Origin: Kaistella flava (ex Peng et al. 2021) | GTDB lineage: Bacteria; Bacteroidota; Bacteroidia; Flavobacteriales; Weeksellaceae | NCBI RefSeq assembly: GCF_015191005.1 | Contig: NZ_CP040442.1 | Location: 310,001 to 374,000, forward strand | Direction of reading: 5' to 3' | Length of the DNA: 64,000 bases | Shown: positions 50,927-59,656 of the stretch, piece after piece | How the letters are laid out: each line of letters starts with the position of its first letter | How positions within the stretch are numbered: the first letter of the stretch is position 1 | Position numbers and translations under genes: made by a program | Notes under the pieces: model-generated | The model's database searches: none | Seen by the model: only the letters and a program-made list of their open reading frames with translations | What the model was told of the DNA's origin: nothing

Positions 50927-51826
50927 ATGAATAAGAAATTCTTGAGAATGACATTGCTGGTTCGAACCATTTTAAATGAAAATGGTCAACTAAATGTTAG
51001 TGAAATTAAAAGCAGAATTGTAAAGCAGTTTAAAGCCTATCAAGATATTAAAAGTTTAAAGATGGATAAATATTCCGATACTACTTTTAGTAATGATAAA
51101 ACTGCAATTAAAGATTCTTGGAAAATAGATTTAGAATGCGATAATCTAAATCGATATTCAATTAACACAGAATTTGAAGGGGTTTTTCAAAATGATTTAC
51201 TCAATTCTGCCATTTTTTTATCATCATTAAATACAGATTTACTATTGCCTGGATTCGTTATTCCTGAAACCAGAAAGAATACAGGATTAGAGTATTTCTA
51301 TCAAATTTCAAAAGCAATTGAAGAAAAATTAGAACTCCAAATTTCCTATTTCGATTATATTTCTGGACTGGAAAACAATAAAACGATTCAGCCGTATCGT
51401 TTGAAACAGAAAGATTTTAAATGGTACGTTTTAGCCACAGATTCAAGCGATGTACCGTTTAAAAGTTATGCGTTGGAAAGAATTCGGGATATTGAAATTC
51501 TAGGAAAATTTAAGCCGAAAGAAATTGATTTCGAAACTCCTTTTCAAAACGCAATCGGAATGTTTACCAATGAAAATACCGTAAAAGTGGTTTTAGAATT
51601 TGATCATCGAGACGGCCATTATCTCAAAGCCAATCCGATTCATCATTCCCAAAAAATACTTTCTGAAATAAAGGAAACCATTCAGTTTGAGTTTTTCGTA
51701 AAACCCAACGAAGATTTTATCATGGAAATCATGAAACGGACTTGGTCTCTAAAAGTAATTGAACCGGCGTTTTTGAAGGAGAAGTTTTTGGATTTTTGGA
51801 GAGATGCGGTGAAGAGGAATGAATGA
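50927..51826 (+). CDS. WYL-domain transcriptional regulator
   Basis: A 299-residue regulator with an N-terminal winged helix (TLLVRTILNENGQLNVSEIK) and a WYL domain around residues 125-205 (ISYFDYISGLENNKTIQPYR, then LKQKDFKWYVLATD and ALERIRDIEIL). WYL domains bind ligands, probably nucleic acid or nucleotides, and WYL proteins often control defence loci. It is convergent with the DUF3883 gene. The gene has its own space after the carB terminators; no clear promoter is seen. Confidence 0.88.
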   Translation: MNKKFLRMTLLVRTILNENGQLNVSEIKSRIVKQFKAYQDIKSLKMDKYSDTTFSNDKTAIKDSWKIDLECDNLNRYSINTEFEGVFQNDLLNSAIFLSSLNTDLLLPGFVIPETRKNTGLEYFYQISKAIEEKLELQISYFDYISGLENNKTIQPYRLKQKDFKWYVLATDSSDVPFKSYALERIRDIEILGKFKPKEIDFETPFQNAIGMFTNENTVKVVLEFDHRDGHYLKANPIHHSQKILSEIKETIQFEFFVKPNEDFIMEIMKRTWSLKVIEPAFLKEKFLDFWRDAVKRNE

Positions 51827-51830
51827 AATA

Positions 51831-51848
51831 AGCCACTTTGGAGTGGCT
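51831..51848. terminator. Shared terminator between WYL and DUF3883 genes
   Basis: AGCCACT-TTGG-AGTGGCT is a perfect 7-bp stem with TTTATAT to the right and an A-rich left flank, placed between two convergent stop codons. Confidence 0.7.
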
Positions 51849-51853
51849 TTATA

Positions 51854-52531
51854 TTAGTTTTTAAGTCTTTTTTTACTAGAATCACTTCGCAATCTTACAG
51901 AAATTATTTCCTCTTTTTTTATTGGAGTATTTATATCAGATAGAAATTCCGAACCATCGTATTTTAAAAATAATTTCACTCTTTTAGATTTTGCTGATTT
52001 ACAGTTCGTAACAATACAAATTCTATAATTTTTTTGATTTTTTTTATCTAACTCTTTTAGTTTTTTATACTCATTTTCACTTAAGTTGATAGTGTAAAAT
52101 TTACCAGATAAGCCTTTAACTTCTAGTAATAAGTTCTCGTTCCCTTTAATTGCCTCTAAATCCCATCCGCAATTATCTGTTTCGACATTATTTACTTCAT
52201 AACCTTCTTTAGTAAAATGTTCAGTAATATCGTTTATTGCAGTCTTTTCAGTTTTTTTTGATTTCTTTTCATTTTCCTTTCTATCAAAAATTGAATATTC
52301 ATTTGGATCTAATCCTTTAGATTCTATAAATCTTTTTAAATGTGACTTATCATTTTTTTCAAATATTGTATTTTCATCAAAAGTATTCAGTAAACCATCC
52401 AGTTGAGAACTATTCGCTTCAAAAATTTTACTTAAATTTTGTCTTTCTGCAAATTTTTCAACTCCTTGCGCATAACTTTTAGAAGTCTTAATTTTAGTAT
52501 TCTGTCCTAGCCATGATACAAATTTTTCCAT
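51854..52531 (-). CDS. DUF3883-type PD-(D/E)XK nuclease-like protein
   Basis: A 225-residue protein. Residues about 100-185 form a DUF3883/NOV-C-like fold with a restriction-nuclease-like core: Asp in CGWDLEAIKGNE and the ExK pair in LLLEVKGLSG. DUF3883 domains occur in DNA-defence and repair systems. The N-terminal 90 residues are helical and unrecognised and may be a DNA-binding part. It is the third gene of a minus-strand trio. No methyltransferase is nearby, so it is not an ordinary restriction-modification system. Confidence 0.78.
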   Translation of the reverse strand: MEKFVSWLGQNTKIKTSKSYAQGVEKFAERQNLSKIFEANSSQLDGLLNTFDENTIFEKNDKSHLKRFIESKGLDPNEYSIFDRKENEKKSKKTEKTAINDITEHFTKEGYEVNNVETDNCGWDLEAIKGNENLLLEVKGLSGKFYTINLSENEYKKLKELDKKNQKNYRICIVTNCKSAKSKRVKLFLKYDGSEFLSDINTPIKKEEIISVRLRSDSSKKRLKN

Positions 52532-52591
52532 ATTTTTTATTTTCCCTAAATATACATTTTTAACTTAAATTTTCTTTTAAAATCTACTATT

Positions 52592-53452
52592 TCACAAACA
52601 ATTCTTATCCATATCCAAAACATTCCCAACCGCACAACGATAATAAAACTGACCACCATAAAAACAATCGGTTTCGCTTTTGTTTATCGTAATTTCTAAA
52701 AATTGACAGCCCATTAAATTTCTTTTATTAAAAGTGAAATGTTGCTTTTCTTTTGGAAAAGAAGTAGTTAGTAATTTCTCAATAGTAAACGCATTTCCGA
52801 AAATATTGTGCAAGTCTTGATTATCATCCATCGATGGATTTTGCCCAAAGATGATGGTTCCTCCATTGGTGTTCAAAAAAGCGCACGTGCTTTCCAGAAG
52901 TTGTTCTATACTTTCTTCTCGGTCTCGATAATCCACAAAATCTATCTTCTCAAAAGAAGTTGCTTTAATTCGATTGAGTTCTGCTAATAATTCTAATCTT
53001 ATTGCCGAAAAAGGAATTTTGTTATTTTGGTCTTGCTCAAAGTTTAATTTTAGTAATTCGTAATATTTTTTCTCCGTTTCTTTACCAACTTTCATACTTC
53101 TCGCTTCACGATGTGAAAGGTTATAATGCGCTTCAATCATATATTTTGTATCTGCTTTATCTGCAATTCCGAACTTATTTACGTCTTCATTAATCCGTAG
53201 ATAAATTCCAATTCCCTGATCATAGTTTTCAGGAATTTTATAGATGATTTTTTCAGAATTGGTATCTTTTATAATTTCACCTTCGTTTTCTAAAACATGA
53301 ATTGCAGTATTGTAATATTCAAATGCTTTTTTACGAGCATCCACAATGTTTTCATCGGTGAAAACTTTTAAATAAAGCGTTTTTAATCCTACATTATTGG
53401 TAATATACTGTGTTTTTACAACATAACTAATGAGCGGTTTTTTGGTTTGCAT
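52592..53452 (-). CDS. Protein with AlbA_2/Schlafen-like domain
   Basis: A 286-residue protein. The C-terminal part (about 185-285) has the AlbA_2-type motif ESIEQLLESTCAFLNTNGGT followed by IIFGQN, which in Schlafen/AlbA_2 proteins forms a nucleic-acid or nucleotide-related fold; FLEITINKSET may be its later strand. The N-terminal half (TQYITNNVGLKTLYLKVFTD, HREARSMKVGKETEKKYYEL) is not recognised. Its start is 11 bases after the stop of the 316-residue gene, so they are co-transcribed. Confidence 0.65.
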   Translation of the reverse strand: MQTKKPLISYVVKTQYITNNVGLKTLYLKVFTDENIVDARKKAFEYYNTAIHVLENEGEIIKDTNSEKIIYKIPENYDQGIGIYLRINEDVNKFGIADKADTKYMIEAHYNLSHREARSMKVGKETEKKYYELLKLNFEQDQNNKIPFSAIRLELLAELNRIKATSFEKIDFVDYRDREESIEQLLESTCAFLNTNGGTIIFGQNPSMDDNQDLHNIFGNAFTIEKLLTTSFPKEKQHFTFNKRNLMGCQFLEITINKSETDCFYGGQFYYRCAVGNVLDMDKNCL

Positions 53453-53463
53453 AATTTTTAATT

Positions 53464-54414
53464 TTAAATGATTTCGATAATGTTTTTTAGTTCTTGGTCG
53501 TTGGTTTGGATTTCTATGATGTCAGAAAAAGTGGTGTGTTCATCAACTTCTTTCACTCCATTGAAGTCTCTTATATAAAGTTTTCCTGTTTTGGAGTAGG
53601 TCAGTGAGCAAGAAATGTTTTCGTGGGTATAAACATAGAAATGAACTCCTTCTATTTCTACATCAGTATAAAATTCAAATTTATTTTCATTTGAATAAGT
53701 TTGAACCAATAAGTCTAAAATTTCTGTTGAATATTTTTCATAATTCTTTGGTACAAAAAGGTATTTCGTAATGAAGAACGTATTATTGATAGATAAAAAA
53801 ATCTTTTCAAATTCTAAAAAAGAATCTGTATTTAATATTACTTTCTGATAGTTATTTTCTTCATTATAAAAAATTTCTCTGACTTCCTGTATTTTTAGTT
53901 TATCAAAATAATTCAATTGATAATTTTCTTTTTTTCTGCGTGCGAACCCATTTCTGGTACCGCCCTTTTCTTCATTTTTGATTTTGAAGATCGTTGACTT
54001 GCCATGTCTTTCCGATTGACTTCCAGTCAGCGCTAAAAATCCGTAAGAATCTAATTTTTCCTTTGCATTTCCATGAATATGCTGATTGAATACGGCGTTT
54101 TTTCTAATATATTTATTAAAGGTGTACCTAATTTGACATTGTAGAATTCGCTCAAAATCAATATTTCCATTTTCTTGAGTATAAATCGAGTTTTCCAGAT
54201 TTGTAATTTTTTCCAAGTTGGAAGAATGGTCATTTTCAAAATCCCAAATCTCGATAACTTCTTTTTGGACGGCTTCCTTCAGTACTTTGGAGAGGTAGGA
54301 AAGTGCTTCTTCTTTTGCAATTTCAGAGTTTTCATTACTGAAATTTGTTGTTTCCATTCCTAATAGCAAATAATGGATTGGTGGGATTTCAACGGTGTAA
54401 GTTGTTGTTGACAT
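53464..54414 (-). CDS. Unknown protein of the DUF3883/AlbA_2 gene group, 316 aa
   Basis: I do not recognise this protein. It is soluble, without a signal peptide. A segment around residues 125-165 (FLALTGSQSERHGKSTIFKI, then GGTRNGFARRKKENYQLN) is basic and polar and could contact nucleic acid; otherwise the protein is alpha/beta with several Tyr/Phe-rich strands. It is the first gene of the trio read leftwards and probably shares its promoter with the AlbA_2 and DUF3883 genes. Its AT-rich, Asn/Lys-heavy composition suggests accessory DNA. Confidence 0.6.
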   Translation of the reverse strand: MSTTTYTVEIPPIHYLLLGMETTNFSNENSEIAKEEALSYLSKVLKEAVQKEVIEIWDFENDHSSNLEKITNLENSIYTQENGNIDFERILQCQIRYTFNKYIRKNAVFNQHIHGNAKEKLDSYGFLALTGSQSERHGKSTIFKIKNEEKGGTRNGFARRKKENYQLNYFDKLKIQEVREIFYNEENNYQKVILNTDSFLEFEKIFLSINNTFFITKYLFVPKNYEKYSTEILDLLVQTYSNENKFEFYTDVEIEGVHFYVYTHENISCSLTYSKTGKLYIRDFNGVKEVDEHTTFSDIIEIQTNDQELKNIIEII

Positions 54415-54583
54415 AATTTTTGTTTTTAAAATTCTACTGCAAAGAAAAGAGGAGCGACTTCCAAAAACATGTAGTCGTAATATTTATTTTCAAAATGTTT
54501 AGTAGAATGTTTGTGATTTTCTTTTCTGCTGACAAATTATTTTCAATCAAAATATTATTTTTACCTTGTATCAAATTATCTAA

Positions 54584-56125
54584 ATGAATCTTTGGGAGCG
54601 CCGCACTTATTTTCTCAATCTTCTTGCAGAACATCTATTGCTTTCTTTAGGTTCCCTTCTGGCAGTGACTTTACTGGGGATTTCGCTGGGGATTTTTGTT
54701 TTTTATTCGACAAAAAGTCGAAAAATTATTCTGCCTTTAATTAATTTTCTCTATACTATTCCTTCAATTGCTATGTTTGGTTTATTGATTCCATTAGTTG
54801 GAATCGGGTTGAAAAATGCGCTTATTGTTTTAATTTTATACGGACTTCTCCCGATTGTTAGAAGTACATATAGCGGATTGAAAGAAGTTCCGCCACAATT
54901 AGTAGAAGCCGCGCAAGGTCTGGGTTCAACGCCAAAACAAGTCTTCAAAAATATTTATTTTCCGCTCGCTTTACCTTCTATTTTATCGGGTTTAAGAATC
55001 ACCGTCGTAATGATCGTTGCTTTAACTGGTTTAGCGGCTTTAATTGGAGCTGGAGGATTAGGTCAAGCAATTTTCCGAGGTTTAAATACCATGAATACAG
55101 GATTGATTGTAACAGGATCTCTCGGTATTTCACTGTTTGCAATATTGGGTGATCAATGGATTGGTCAGTTTGAAAAAGATCAAAGTTTACTGAGATTAAT
55201 TTCTAAAAATGCTACCAAAAAGCAAAAAAACAGAATTATTTATCCAAGTGTTTTTGTTTTGATTTGTACGATTGCTGCTTTGTTTTATCTAAATCCTTTA
55301 GGTGCCAATAATGAGAAAACCATTGTTGTAGCTTCAAAACCGACGAGTGAACAGTTTATTTTAGGAGAAATTATTGCACAGGATATCGAAGCAAATACCG
55401 ATATTAAAGTCGACCGAAAATTTGGAATCGGTGGTGGAACGACCAATATTCACCCAGCAATGTTATCCGGAGATTTAGATGTTTATGTAGAATATACAGG
55501 AACGGCGTGGCTCAATGTTTTGAAGGAAAAATTGCCAGAAAATCATCAGATTAATTTTGATGAATTAAATGAAATCTATCAAAAGCAATTCAAATTAAAA
55601 TGGCTCGGACTTTTAGGTTTCAATAATACTTATGGTTTGGCAATTTCAAAAGAGGATTCGCAGAAGCGAGATATTACAGATTACTCACAACTTGCGCTGC
55701 AAAGTCAGGATTTTACATTCGGTGCAGAATTCGATTTTTTTGAAAGAACTGATGCTTTTCCAGGTTTTAAAAAAGTATATCAATTTCAGTTTAAAAAATT
55801 AGAGGAAATGGATATTAATCTGCGATACAAGGCTTTTGAGGAAGGAAAGATCAATGCGGTTGATGTTTTTACGACCGATGCTCAAATTAAAAAATTAGAT
55901 TTAAAAGTTCTACAAGACGATAAAAATTATTTCCCAAACTATGAAGCGGGAATTGTAATCCGGCAGGAAATTTTAGAAAAATACCCGGAGTTCGAACCAC
56001 TTTTAAACAAACTTCAGAAGAAAATTTCAACCGAAAAAATGCAGCAACTTAATTACGAAGTAGAAATAGAAAAGAAAAGTCCCGCAGAAGTGGCGAAAAA
56101 TTTCCTAAAAAATTTAAAGAATTAA
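54584..56125 (+). CDS. ABC permease fused to solute-binding domain (OpuC/EgtU type)
   Basis: A 513-residue inner-membrane protein. Residues 1-215 are a BPD-type permease (six helices; the EAA loop is VEAAQGLGSTPKQVFKNIYFP). After a further helix, residues about 240-513 are an OpuAC-type binding domain (VVASKPTSEQFILGEIIAQD; MLSGDLDVYVEYTGTAW) facing the periplasm. Such fusions import glycine betaine, choline, carnitine or, in the EgtU group, ergothioneine. Aromatic cage residues are present but do not settle the ligand. The ATPase gene follows after one base. Confidence 0.9.
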   Translation: MNLWERRTYFLNLLAEHLLLSLGSLLAVTLLGISLGIFVFYSTKSRKIILPLINFLYTIPSIAMFGLLIPLVGIGLKNALIVLILYGLLPIVRSTYSGLKEVPPQLVEAAQGLGSTPKQVFKNIYFPLALPSILSGLRITVVMIVALTGLAALIGAGGLGQAIFRGLNTMNTGLIVTGSLGISLFAILGDQWIGQFEKDQSLLRLISKNATKKQKNRIIYPSVFVLICTIAALFYLNPLGANNEKTIVVASKPTSEQFILGEIIAQDIEANTDIKVDRKFGIGGGTTNIHPAMLSGDLDVYVEYTGTAWLNVLKEKLPENHQINFDELNEIYQKQFKLKWLGLLGFNNTYGLAISKEDSQKRDITDYSQLALQSQDFTFGAEFDFFERTDAFPGFKKVYQFQFKKLEEMDINLRYKAFEEGKINAVDVFTTDAQIKKLDLKVLQDDKNYFPNYEAGIVIRQEILEKYPEFEPLLNKLQKKISTEKMQQLNYEVEIEKKSPAEVAKNFLKNLKN

Positions 56126-56126
56126 A

Positions 56127-56768
56127 ATGGAAAAGAACTCAATTATATCAGTTCAAAATATCAGTTTTTCTTACGATGCTGTAGAGATTTTCAAAAATTT
56201 TTCTGCTGATTTTGAAAGAGAAAGTTTTACGTGTATTCTCGGGGAAAGTGGAAGTGGGAAATCAACTTTGCTGCGTCTTATTAATGGACTTCTTATTCCA
56301 CAAAATGGTTTGGTGAAAATTGATAGTGAAGTTTTAACTGCAGAAAATTTAATTCAAAAAAGATTAGAAATGGGTTATGTTTTACAGGGAAATTCTCTTT
56401 TTCCGCATCTTACCGTTTATCAGAATATGATTTACTGTTTGAAATTATTGAAGAAGTCAGATTTATATTGTCAGGAAAAAATTACAGAATTACTACATTT
56501 AGTTGGTTTGAAAAATGACCTTTTGCAGAAATTTCCAGATGAGATTTCTGGCGGTCAAAAACAACGCGTCGGAATTATCCGAGCCATTGCTCACAGTCCA
56601 AAAATCGTTTTAATGGATGAACCTTTTTCAGCCTTAGACAGCGAAACTCGAGATAAATTACAAATTCTGGTCAAAGATATTCACCAAAAATTGAAGACGA
56701 CTTTTGTGATGGTAACGCATTCAAAAGAAGAGGCAAAGATTTTAGCAACAAATGTTCTGGAATTATAA
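56127..56768 (+). CDS. ABC transporter ATPase (partner of the permease fusion)
   Basis: A 213-residue ATP-binding subunit with Walker A GESGSGKSTLLRLING, Q-loop near YVLQGNSLF, signature ISGGQKQRVGIIRAIA, Walker B IVLMDEPFSALD and the switch His in MVTHSKEEAK. It lacks the C-terminal CBS pair of OpuCA/OpuAA, the part that senses ionic strength, so it is short like EgtV-type ATPases. It follows the permease gene by one base; the unit ends in a terminator. Confidence 0.93.
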   Translation: MEKNSIISVQNISFSYDAVEIFKNFSADFERESFTCILGESGSGKSTLLRLINGLLIPQNGLVKIDSEVLTAENLIQKRLEMGYVLQGNSLFPHLTVYQNMIYCLKLLKKSDLYCQEKITELLHLVGLKNDLLQKFPDEISGGQKQRVGIIRAIAHSPKIVLMDEPFSALDSETRDKLQILVKDIHQKLKTTFVMVTHSKEEAKILATNVLEL

Positions 56769-56805
56769 AAATAACGGGAATTCGGCACACCAATTATTAA
56801 GTACA

Positions 56806-56836
56806 AAAAAAGCGAAGAACAAACCTTCGCTTTTAT
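56806..56836. terminator. Bidirectional terminator
   Basis: AAAAAGCGAAG (56807-56817) pairs with CTTCGCTTTT (56825-56834), with A and T flanks. It serves the ABC transporter unit (plus) and the anti-sigma gene (minus). Confidence 0.87.
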
Positions 56837-56856
56837 ATTTTTTAAAATGGTGGTTT

Positions 56857-57633
56857 TTAAACCGTTCCCATCACATACATTTCGTCCATTGTTGGAGTTG
56901 CATTTCCACCTTCTTTTTCCAAAGTGATTGCGAAGGCTTGAGGATTTGCCACGGATTTCATAGGTTGAACGGTCGAATTTTTTTCATTATTGTACATTCC
57001 CATATCTACAGGTTTGCCATCAACAATAGCCCACAATTGATATTGTTTACCCGACGGTGCTGCAGGTAGATTTTTAATATCCAAATACACTTGTTTCGAG
57101 TCGTTCCAAAATACTTCTGCTAACATATCAGGATGTTTTTCTACACCTTTCAACTGAATTCTTTTCGAATTAATTAGCATTGTATTCATTTCTTCTAAAC
57201 TATAAAGCTTAGTAGAAAGTTCTGTGTTATTCTGCACAACTTGCTGAAGTTGATTATTTTTAGAATTCACTTCATATCCCAAATACCCTAATCCAAATAA
57301 AACGGCTACAGAAGCTGCTTTCATCCAACTGGGGAAATTATTTGTTGGTATATCAGTTGCTTTTTTTTGATTTAAAGGAATTACTTTTCCATCAGATGAT
57401 TCTGTATTTCCAAACTCTAATTTACTGCGAATTGCAGCCTCTAAATAAGCAGGTGGTTCAATCGCCTGTCCTGTCGCTAATTTCTCAAAAGTTTGCTGTG
57501 CTTCAAAAACCACGGCTTTAACTTCTGCATTGTTTTTCATCACACATTCTAAAATAGAAGATTCCTCGCTGGAAAGATTTCCCATCGCATAAGCTTCGAT
57601 AACGCCTGATGATATGTAATTTTTTATATCCAC
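56857..57633 (-). CDS. RskA-type anti-sigma factor
   Basis: A 258-residue membrane protein. The cytoplasmic N-terminal region (SSGVIEAYAMGNLSSEESSI) would bind the sigma factor. One transmembrane helix (WMKAASVAVLFGLGYLGYEV, about residues 102-121) leads to a coiled coil and a periplasmic RskA C-terminal domain (GKQYQLWAIVDGKPVDMGMY; QAFAITLEKEGG). No zinc-binding His/Cys motif is seen. It is encoded three bases after the ECF sigma factor gene. Confidence 0.9.
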   Translation of the reverse strand: MDIKNYISSGVIEAYAMGNLSSEESSILECVMKNNAEVKAVVFEAQQTFEKLATGQAIEPPAYLEAAIRSKLEFGNTESSDGKVIPLNQKKATDIPTNNFPSWMKAASVAVLFGLGYLGYEVNSKNNQLQQVVQNNTELSTKLYSLEEMNTMLINSKRIQLKGVEKHPDMLAEVFWNDSKQVYLDIKNLPAAPSGKQYQLWAIVDGKPVDMGMYNNEKNSTVQPMKSVANPQAFAITLEKEGGNATPTMDEMYVMGTV

Positions 57634-57635
57634 TT

Positions 57636-58211
57636 TTATTTAATGAAAAGAAATAAGATGATCACTGTAAATTCTTTCAGTATATTTTTTAGTTCTAATA
57701 GTGCCGCTCTGGTTCTGGTTTTCACCGTTCCCAACGGGACTCCCAATTCTTCTGCAATTTCCTCCTGTGTAAATCCACCGAAGTAGGCTTTGTTAATTAA
57801 TATTTTGTAATCGTCGCGCAAAGTATTCACTCCTTTTTGTATTTCGTTAAATTCATGTTTCTGTTCCGTAGAAAGTGCTACATGGTCATTTACGAAATCG
57901 GGGATACTTTGGTTTTGTAAATCGTTCTGAAAAGATTTTGATTTTAAACGGTCGATGGCAGAATTCCTAGCGATATTCAACATCCACGTGTATAATGAAG
58001 CTTTATTAGAATCGAAACTTTTTACAGAATTCCAGATTTTAACAAAGACATCCTGCAAAACTTCATTCGCCTCTTCTTCATACCGAACGATTCTGAAAAT
58101 CACCCCGTAAAGTGCTCCCGAATAATTTTTGTACAAATAATTAAAACCCTTTTCATCTCTACTTAATAGTAAAGATATAATTTGATCTGGTGAAAGGATT
58201 TCTTTTATCAA
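57636..58211 (-). CDS. ECF-family RNA polymerase sigma factor
   Basis: A 191-residue sigma factor. Region 2 is near residues 25-95 (FNYLYKNYSGALYGVIFRIV, LYTWMLNIARNSAIDRLKS) and region 4 near 125-175 (FGGFTQEEIAEELGVPLGTV, then KTRTRAALLELKN). The C-terminus ends hydrophobic (VIILFLFIK), which is unusual. It is paired with the RskA anti-sigma factor and divergent from msrB and the fasciclin gene, its likely targets. Confidence 0.93.
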   Translation of the reverse strand: MIKEILSPDQIISLLLSRDEKGFNYLYKNYSGALYGVIFRIVRYEEEANEVLQDVFVKIWNSVKSFDSNKASLYTWMLNIARNSAIDRLKSKSFQNDLQNQSIPDFVNDHVALSTEQKHEFNEIQKGVNTLRDDYKILINKAYFGGFTQEEIAEELGVPLGTVKTRTRAALLELKNILKEFTVIILFLFIK

Positions 58212-58304
58212 TTGTTTTATTGAACTTCAAAAATAGTTTTTTTTATTAATATACAAAACCAAATTCCAAAGTTCTCCGTATATCCTTTTATAATTATTAA
58301 TGAA

Positions 58305-58841
58305 ATGAGAAATTTAATTAAAATATCAGCAATCATTTTAATGGGAACGATGGGTTTTCAAAATATGAATGCTCAAAGAATTCAGAAGGTGAATGGTAAA
58401 AATATAATCAATCCTTATTACTCACGAACAGATATCAAAATTCTTAAACTTCCCAATTCAACCTGGAAAAAAGTATTGAACAAAGATCTATATTCTGTTT
58501 CCCGATTGAATGAAACTGAAATGGCAAACACTGGAAAGTATAATAAATTTGACGGAATCGGAACGTATTACTGCGCTGCGTGCGGAAACGCACTTTTCAA
58601 ATCAGATGCAAAATTCGCCAGCACTTGTGGATGGCCAAGTTTTTTTGAAACCATTCGTCCAAAATCGGTGATCTATAAAAAAGACGAATCTTATAATATG
58701 GAAAGAACCGAAGTGAGATGTGGAAGATGTGATGCACATTTAGGACACTTGTTCGATGACGGCCCAACAGCTAACAAAAAGAGATTTTGCATGAATTCTA
58801 TTTCTCTTGAATTTGAACCTATTGTGAAAAAATCAAAATAA
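58305..58841 (+). CDS. msrB: Exported methionine-R-sulfoxide reductase MsrB
   Basis: A 178-residue MsrB with an N-terminal signal sequence (MRNLIKISAIILMGTMGFQN), so it acts in the periplasm or at the surface. Zinc is held by YCAACGN and VRCGRCDAH; the catalytic Cys is in KKRFCMNSISLEF. It repairs oxidised methionine in exported proteins. The reductant is not encoded nearby. It starts 93 bases from the divergent sigma factor gene, and the fasciclin gene follows. Confidence 0.93.
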   Translation: MRNLIKISAIILMGTMGFQNMNAQRIQKVNGKNIINPYYSRTDIKILKLPNSTWKKVLNKDLYSVSRLNETEMANTGKYNKFDGIGTYYCAACGNALFKSDAKFASTCGWPSFFETIRPKSVIYKKDESYNMERTEVRCGRCDAHLGHLFDDGPTANKKRFCMNSISLEFEPIVKKSK

Positions 58842-58926
58842 TTTAAAAAAAAATAAATCCAAAATAAATTCTTCCTCGTATCTCCTAATATCACAAAACA
58901 ATTATATAACATTAAAATTTTTTATT

Positions 58927-59502
58927 ATGAAATTCTTAAAAATCACAACGGCAGCTTTAGCATTAACAATGACTTTAGCCATCGGAAACAATGCGAACGC
59001 GCAAATGATGGCGAAAAAAGAAAAAACAGTGATGGTCGGAGGATCGAAAATGTATCCTACCAAAAATATCGTTGAAAATGCGATGAACTCCAAAGACCAT
59101 ACTACTTTAGTTGCAGCCGTAAAAGCAGCCGGATTAGTTGAAACTTTAGAAAGTAAAGGGCCTTTCACGGTTTTTGCTCCAACTAACGAAGCTTTCGCTA
59201 AATTACCAAAAGGTACAGTAGAAACGCTGCTTAAGCCAGAAAACAAAGCAATGCTTACTAAAATTTTAACGTACCACGTTGTTCCAGGAAAAATTTCTGC
59301 CGAAGATCTTTGGATGTGGACTAAGAAAAATGGCGGAAAATATATGGCAAAAACAGTAGAAGGTGAAGAATTAACGTTCTGGACCAAAGGAAAAGATATG
59401 TATATTAAAGATGCAAAAGGGAATTCAGCGAAAATTACCATTGCAGATGTTAATCAGTCAAATGGCGTAATTCACGTGATCGACACGGTATTAATGCCAT
59501 AG
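58927..59502 (+). CDS. Secreted fasciclin-domain protein
   Basis: A 191-residue exported protein: signal peptide (MKFLKITTAALALTMTLAIG) followed by one FAS1 domain with both conserved boxes (GPFTVFAPTNEAFAKLP and ILTYHVVPGK) and the closing NGVIHVIDTVLMP. FAS1 domains mediate adhesion; the bacterial periplasmic forms often lie in sigma/anti-sigma loci. It follows msrB and ends at a perfect terminator. Confidence 0.93.
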   Translation: MKFLKITTAALALTMTLAIGNNANAQMMAKKEKTVMVGGSKMYPTKNIVENAMNSKDHTTLVAAVKAAGLVETLESKGPFTVFAPTNEAFAKLPKGTVETLLKPENKAMLTKILTYHVVPGKISAEDLWMWTKKNGGKYMAKTVEGEELTFWTKGKDMYIKDAKGNSAKITIADVNQSNGVIHVIDTVLMP

Positions 59503-59526
59503 TTTCATAGTTTTAGTTTTTAATGG

Positions 59527-59563
59527 AGTCACCTGAATTTCGATTCAGGTGACTTTATTTTTG
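59527..59563 (+). terminator. Terminator after the fasciclin gene
   Basis: AGTCACCTGAAT and ATTCAGGTGACT form a perfect 12-bp stem with a TTCG tetraloop, followed by a T-rich tract. Confidence 0.93.
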
Positions 59564-59656
59564 GCCTAATTTATTTTAAAAACAATACACTATTTTTTAA
59601 TATCTTTAAACCTTATTAATATTGACTTTCATTACTTATTAATTTAATTACTTCTT

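Noticed and set aside
51854..52531. Classical restriction-modification system
   Set aside because: The nuclease-like gene has no methyltransferase or specificity subunit nearby.
54434..54634. 66-residue minus-strand frame between the unknown gene and the ABC permease
   Set aside because: It overlaps the permease start and fills the likely divergent promoter region; no conserved feature.
58902..59441. 179-residue open frame on the minus strand
   Set aside because: It is antisense to the fasciclin gene, whose signal peptide and FAS1 boxes are clear; its hydrophobic look comes from reverse reading of Lys/Ala codons.
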